The notes under the pieces are model-generated. The model saw only the letters and a program-made list of their open reading frames with translations, ran no database searches and was not told the origin of the DNA. DNA of 64,000 bases from Phalacrocorax aristotelis (lineage: Eukaryota > Chordata > Aves > Suliformes > Phalacrocoracidae): positions 14,116,723 through 14,180,722 of the forward strand of contig NC_134282.1 in the NCBI RefSeq assembly GCF_949628215.1, given 5' to 3'. Position numbers and translations under genes: made by a program. Below are positions 60,054-64,000 of this stretch, piece by piece. How positions within the stretch are numbered: the stretch's first letter is position 1; each line of letters opens with the position of its first letter.

Positions 60054-60382
60054 AGCTGGTGGTGGGGATGAGGGGCAGGGCTGAGCTTAAGGGCCGCGGG
60101 GTGATGCTGAGGAGGAGGATGAGGAGGATGGTGGCGGTGCCCCATGTGTTCTGGCCGGAGCGGGTGCGGCCCGAGGCGGGACTCGGCGGCGTGCTCCCTG
60201 GGCTGCGTGGGTGCCGTGGCGTGGGGGTGCCCGGCGAAGCCCGGGAAGCCTGTCATGCTCTGCGGGGGGGGGTGGTGGTGGTGGCGAGGAGCCCCCGCCA
60301 AGTCTACTAATCTCAGCGCCGTGTTCCGCCTGGAGAGAGCAGCAGGGTCCATCACTGGGATCCCCGGAGCATCCACGCTCAT
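54315..60382 (-). CDS. ZIC4: ZIC4 zinc-finger transcription factor, two coding exons: join(54315..54742, 59179..60382)
   Basis: Seen: the two exons join in frame (1204 + 428 nt) to give 543 residues and a TAG stop. The protein has a ZOC-like motif (RDFFICRDL, about 161-169), a 13-histidine tract (111-123), the ZF-NC segment before the fingers (about 287-302) and five C2H2 fingers. Cysteine/histidine ligands are ZF1 C303/C316/H329/H334, ZF2 C345/C350/H366/H370, ZF3 C378/C383/H396/H400, ZF4 C408/C413/H426/H430 and ZF5 C438/C443/H456/H460. Known: ZIC proteins are nuclear GLI-related factors acting in dorsal neural tube, cerebellum and somites, and ZF1 is the atypical tandem CWCH2 finger. ZIC4 is preferred over ZIC1/2/3/5 because of the N-terminus ([13 protein letters not shown]), LCSKTF in ZF1 without the ZIC5 proline insert, and the [19 protein letters not shown] tail. 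Inference: Met1 at 60382 is used as the start; Met11 is a possible alternative. Confidence 0.95.
54743..59178 (-). other. ZIC4: ZIC4 intron (about 4.4 kb)
   Basis: The intron has a GTCAGT donor at 59178 and a CTGCAG acceptor ending at 54743; the phase-1 join restores the THTGEKPF inter-finger linker. It begins and ends GC-rich (CpG-dense patches at about 54.75-55.05 kb and 57.0-57.2 kb). The interior has several AT-rich, non-repetitive stretches, for example 55480-55700, 57300-57500, 57580-57720, 57840-58120, 58290-58480 and 58600-58920, that look like candidate intronic enhancers. No gene or repeat is recognisable inside. Confidence 0.9.
59179..60382 (-). other. ZIC4: ZIC4 coding exon 1 (N-terminal domain and zinc fingers 1-3)
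   Basis: This exon encodes residues 1-401 and the first base of codon 402. It ends inside the linker after ZF3 (KRTHT|G) with the donor CAG|GTCAGTATG, giving a phase-1 intron. That is the ancient intron position shared by vertebrate ZIC genes. Reading on past the donor adds about 57 unrelated residues before a stop, so the unspliced frame is not the protein. The N-terminal half is rich in histidine and proline with three His clusters; the strongly conserved part starts near GLHEQPP (219) and runs through ZF3. Confidence 0.93.
60014..60052 (-). repeat. ZIC4: Coding trinucleotide repeat: 13-histidine tract in ZIC4
   Basis: On the coding strand four CAC codons are followed by nine uninterrupted CAT codons, giving residues 111-123. 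The pure CAT part is prone to length change. Confidence 0.95.
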
Positions 60383-60405
60383 TAGCTTCTAACGCTAAAA
60401 AGTCA

Positions 60406-60430
60406 CCTGACAGCGGGAGGAGAGAGACAT
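60406..60430 (-). other. ZIC4: Putative 3' splice site of a ZIC4 5' UTR intron
   Basis: On the minus strand, 24 nt before the first ATG, a pyrimidine run (TCTCTCTCCTCCCGCTGT) ends in CAG at 60407, followed by GTGACTTTTTAG and then the start codon. This is a near-ideal acceptor, and nothing else explains it. ZIC4 in mammals is known to use non-coding upstream exons towards ZIC1, so this may be where such an exon joins the coding exon. The matching donor was not identified. Confidence 0.42.
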
Positions 60431-60479
60431 GGGGCGGGAGGGGGGGAACCCCAAACTTTTTTTTTTCTTTTCCCCCTCA

Positions 60480-61445
60480 AAAAAAGTTTCCCGGTCCCGC
60501 TCCCCCGGCGGCGGGGCGCACGGGCGGCGCTGCCAGCGGGTGGGCTCGGCGTGGCCGGCGGGGGCTCGCTTTTGGCGGCGGCGGCGGCGGCCCGGGGAGG
60601 TCCCCCCGCGCGGCCCGTCCTCCCGTGGGGCCGGCGGGGAGCCCCACGCAGCGCGGCCGCGGGACGGGACAGGGCGCGGGCGGCCGCGCGCCGCCTCCGG
60701 GCGGCGGCGCCAGCCCCGCCGGCCAAACAATCGCCGCGCCTTTCCATTGGCTGCCGCCGGAGTGACATCACCGATGACAGGTCCCGCTGCCGACTGAAAG
60801 GGTTATCGCTCAGTGCGGGGGGGTGGGGTGGGGGAGGCGGAGGACTGCGCCTGCGCCGTCGCGGGCTCCCACTCCTTCCCCCGCCACCCCCCCCCGCGCC
60901 GCCGGAGCCCCTCGTTCCCGGCTCCGGGGCATGGCGGAGCCGTCGGCCGCAGCCCTGCCCGGCCCGGCCGGGCCGCCCTGCGCCCCGCCGTCGGGCCGTC
61001 GCCGAGCTTCCTCCGCCGGGCTGCGGCCGTGGGGGAACAAAGCCAAGGCGGGCAGTGGGAGCCCTGGGGGTGAGCGCCGCGGCCGCCCGCCCCGGCCTTT
61101 GTCCGTTCCTGCTTCCCTGCCCCGGGGCGGGGGGCAGCCCGCGGGGCTCCCCCCCCCGGGAGGGCCCCTTCCGCCTTCCCGGTCCCCGCCGCCGGGCCGG
61201 AGCACCGGGAGGCGAGGCGGCCCTGCGCGGGAACGGGCCTGGGCCGACCGGCGGGCCCCTGGCGACACCGGCGGGCCCCTGACGCTTGGTGACAGCGCGG
61301 GGAGCGGGTCCTTCCCCGGCCAGAGCAGCGCCGGAGCCGCGCCGCCCGCTGCTCGCTGGGCTGGCGTTCGGCCTGGTGCTCGGGCTGCTGCAGCGGTGCC
61401 TGAGCCCTGACAAAGGGCTCCTGGAAGGCTCCCCGTCCCCTTCCC
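60480..61445. promoter_or_regulatory. CpG island over the ZIC4 5' region
   Basis: About 960 bp of very GC-rich sequence with dense CpG lies immediately upstream of ZIC4. It contains GCGGCGG runs, two inverted CCAAT boxes and CRE-like sequence, and no TATA box at a convincing place. It is probably the ZIC4 promoter and possibly bidirectional. Several long open frames on both strands here are by-products of base composition. Confidence 0.75.
60740..60785 (-). promoter_or_regulatory. Proximal CCAAT and CRE-like cluster upstream of ZIC4
   Basis: On the minus strand there is a CCAAT box (complement of ATTGG at 60746-60750) and TGATGTCA (complement of 60763-60770), a one-mismatch CRE/AP-1-type site. 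A TGACAG TALE-type motif lies at 60775-60780 on the plus strand. All lie within the CpG island about 370 bp from the ATG. NF-Y binding to the CCAAT box is inference. Confidence 0.45.
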
Positions 61446-62830
61446 CTCCTCCGACAAGTTTCAGCAGTTATCTGGTTATTGGCTGCCGGAGCAAGGAGAG
61501 AAATCGTGGTGTTTAGACTGAATCTGAGTGTTTAACCCAGAAGAGGGAGTCTCTCTCCCTTTCCCTCTCTCCCTCTCACGCACGCTTACAGGCTAGTTCC
61601 ACGTAAAACCCCCGACCTTAGCTTGAAGGGAAAGCATTGCAAACCGTTCATAACCGACCCAGCTCTGCTGCTTCTCACCTGAAGGAACGGGTTAGCGTCG
61701 CTAGTGTCGGTTAGGCTTTCAGCGGGCTACGCTGCGGCCTTACAGGTTTAGAAAAGCTTAGGGCTTCACCACAGAAGGAAACATCTACTTAAGTTTTTAA
61801 GAAGGGGACTGTGAACTTAAAAAAAAAAAAAAAGTAAATAAAACGTGGGAAAAGAGGGAAGAATTAAGGCTTCTGCTTCAAGAAAGGAAAACACAGCTGT
61901 AAATATCTGCCCACGCTACTACCACAGAACTCGGATCCTGACATAAAAATGCCCCCATCAATAAATGCGCAGTCTTATGAAGTAAAGCAACAATTAATTC
62001 TCTATCCATCTTGCCAAACTCCCAGCATTTTGATACATTGACTTGCTGTTAACTTGCCAGTGGATACTTCACCGCGTGCACGCCAGGTAAAGCTCCCAGC
62101 ACAGAATTTTGCATCTCCATAAAAATGGAACAGTATCGGCGATCAATAGGTTTTATGTCAAGTAGTAAAACACGAAACTCTGTGGCAATGTCAGCCCAGC
62201 TACTCTCATAACAGAAGCCACCAGCCAACGATCGGAAACCATAAGATTAAAGCGTAGGACATACGTAACCACATAGGGGACGTTTTATCACAGCCTCGCG
62301 TACTCTGGGCTGGCTGCAGTTACATATTTTGGCTCTGCTTGGCTTTCACTATATTTCCCCTGTAACACAAGGCTAATATTTAGGTAGCTAGCTATAGATA
62401 CATCCTCTTGTACATCCTTCTGAGTGGAGACGATGAAAAGTGACAAATGATGCAATTAGCTCTCCATCCTTACATAACATGTTTACGCAGGCATTTTAAA
62501 CCACACACCATCCTCACAATATCTCAACTTTCAAGTCTACTTGCTCTACGAAATGGATCTGACAGTCCTATTCATGACCAGCTCAATAGGAGTGCACAGA
62601 AGAGACAAACGTTAGGAAGTACGAATCTGTTACTTACAAATGTACTGAGAGTGTGAATTCCAAATAAAGCTGCTTTCCTCATACCTCCTTAAAACACTGC
62701 ATCTCTACATACTTGTTATCCATCAATTCTGACACTTCTCAGTCAAGGGAGAAAACATCTGGAACAGTTTATGTATTAAAAAATTGTCATAACCGGTTTG
62801 CCCTAAGCTCTTTTAAAATATTGTGATGGT
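61446..62830. other. Non-coding interval upstream of ZIC4; candidate conserved element about 61,850-62,400
   Basis: Composition is mixed to AT-rich, with no repeat and no credible coding frame. The part at 61,850-62,400 is non-repetitive, with SOX-like and homeodomain-like cores and scattered CpGs. It is positioned in the ZIC4-ZIC1 intergenic space, where shared enhancers would be expected. Conservation is inferred from appearance only. Confidence 0.3.
61474..61495 (-). promoter_or_regulatory. Second CCAAT element with the same flank
   Basis: ATTGGCTGCCG at 61478-61488 repeats exactly the 11 bases at 60746-60756, in the same orientation (CCAAT on the minus strand). It sits at the outer edge of the GC-rich block. 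It could mark an upstream promoter from which the non-coding exon implied by the 60407 acceptor would start. Confidence 0.3.
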
Positions 62831-64000
62831 TTCTTGTCAGACACTCATGGCTCTCAGCTCGCCCCTCACCCAGGGCTGTCTCTCACTCCCTTTCCCAGGC
62901 AGTGCGGGAGGACCTGGCCCTCGGTGTCCTTCACTGTTAGGTGAAGTTGTTGTGAGCCCCGGTGGCGCTCGTGGGGGGGAGCGGGGCGGGGGGCGGGCGG
63001 GGGCCGCCACATGACTGCGGGGAGGCGGAGAAACGGGGGAGAGGAGGGGAGCGGGGCCAGACCCGGCCGAGCTCCGCGCATCTCCCAGAATGTTTTGAAA
63101 ACTCGAATGCCTGTTCGTGCAGCCCTTTGGCAGCCTGAGCTCGTTCGCCTGCCACTCGAGGGGTGACCGAGGTCTCCTGCTTCCTGGCAGCGGCCTGAGC
63201 CCTGTTTGACCAGATAAGGCGGGGGCCCTCGGCAAACTCTCAAATGTGTCAACATCAGCTTGAGCAGGGCCTTTTTTTTTTTTTTAATTATTATTATTTC
63301 CTTTCCGACCCACCTGGCTCCGGTAAGGGCATCCCCTTCTAGACTACCCTCGGGACTCATGAGCTGGATGAACCGGAGCCCTTCCAAGGAGAAAGCAAGA
63401 CTGCTCAAGCAGCAAAACAGAAACATCCTGAGCTGAAACTCAGGCGTCAGGGCACATCCATATGACAATGTTTGCATAAACCCTACAGGATAGATCTTAT
63501 CTTGAGGGAAGTGAAGTTTAGAGGGACCACGGTACTCCCCTGGGTACCAGACCAACACAGACAGACGGGCAGTTTGATCCTGGGCACCAGTTTTCCCCTG
63601 GCTGCTGTGTTCCTGCCACCCCGGCCGCAGCCCCTGACCCCAAAGCCCACCCGTGCTGGAGGGCTGCTCTACAGAGGTGACCTGGTGCAAAGACGAGTCA
63701 CAAGCACTTTTCCTCCTCTCTCCCCGCGTCCGACCCTGCCCCCGAGCCTGCTCTCTCGGGGAAGGGGCGAGCCGGCCGTGGCAGCGCCGGCGGGGAGGCA
63801 AGAGCCCCGCACGCCGGGCTGTGCCCTGGGCAGGAGGCCCAGCTGTCTCCCCCCTTCCCGCCCCACCGCGCGGGACCCATACCTCGGGGGTGTGGGGTCG
63901 AGCCGGCCAGTCCCAACCCTGCGGCCCCTGCCTGCACCCCCGCTCGGCCCCGGGGGGCTGCCGGGGCCTGCGGGGTGGGAACCGCGCCGCACAGCACTTT
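62831..64000. other. Right-hand interval towards ZIC1, with CpG-dense patches
   Basis: CpG-dense patches lie at about 62,950-63,080 and 63,700-63,990, with a T-run at 63,271-63,283 between them. An unrecognised 311-codon open frame on the minus strand (62,866-63,801) has no identifiable domain and is probably fortuitous or part of an upstream non-coding exon. No ZIC1 coding sequence was found; its first exon should lie past the edge. Confidence 0.4.

Noticed and set aside
60403..61413. 336-codon minus-strand frame upstream of ZIC4
   Set aside because: Located in the promoter CpG island, not in frame with ZIC4 through a usable splice, and low complexity.
60901..64000. Search for ZIC1 coding sequence
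   Set aside because: No frame begins with the ZIC1-type start and no second set of ZIC zinc fingers is present; ZIC1 must lie beyond the window.

Overview
The window is vertebrate nuclear DNA, most likely from a bird or another sauropsid. The main clues are decayed 3' ends of CR1-type LINEs, no mammalian SINEs, and one recognisable gene whose protein is a full-length, non-mammalian-looking ZIC4. Only one protein-coding gene can be supported: ZIC4 on the minus strand. It has two coding exons (59179-60382 and 54315-54742) joined across a 4.4 kb intron, giving 543 residues with five C2H2 zinc fingers. In vertebrates ZIC4 sits head-to-head with ZIC1. No ZIC1 coding exon is visible here, so ZIC1 should lie beyond the right edge.

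Layout: positions 1 to about 20,000 are AT-rich, CpG-poor gene desert with about five old CR1 relics. From about 20,200 to the right end the character changes abruptly. CpG-island-like patches alternate every 1-3 kb with AT-rich, non-repetitive stretches full of homeodomain, SOX and TALE-type motifs, and I recognise no transposon relic there. This is the usual look of the regulatory and Polycomb-type domain around a developmental transcription-factor gene. Within it are several discrete motif structures: a 24-bp perfect palindrome with two ROR/REV-ERB-like half-sites (31294), a repeated GGGCAAC/E-box cluster (23931), a tandem TCF/LEF pair (26421), and a locally duplicated X-box-like module (51939-52524). 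ZIC4 occupies 53.75-60.4 kb including its 3' UTR. Its GC-rich 5' region (60.4-61.5 kb) carries two inverted-CCAAT elements in identical sequence context and a convincing 3' splice site just upstream of the start codon, which suggests a non-coding upstream exon. The last 2.5 kb is intergenic space towards ZIC1.

Nearly all other open frames are chance frames in GC-rich sequence. I saw no tRNA, rRNA, snRNA, microRNA, CRISPR array or intact mobile element. No wholly new biological system is evident; the interesting material is regulatory architecture and the structure of this ZIC4. All boundaries of CpG islands, repeats and candidate conserved elements are estimates by eye.
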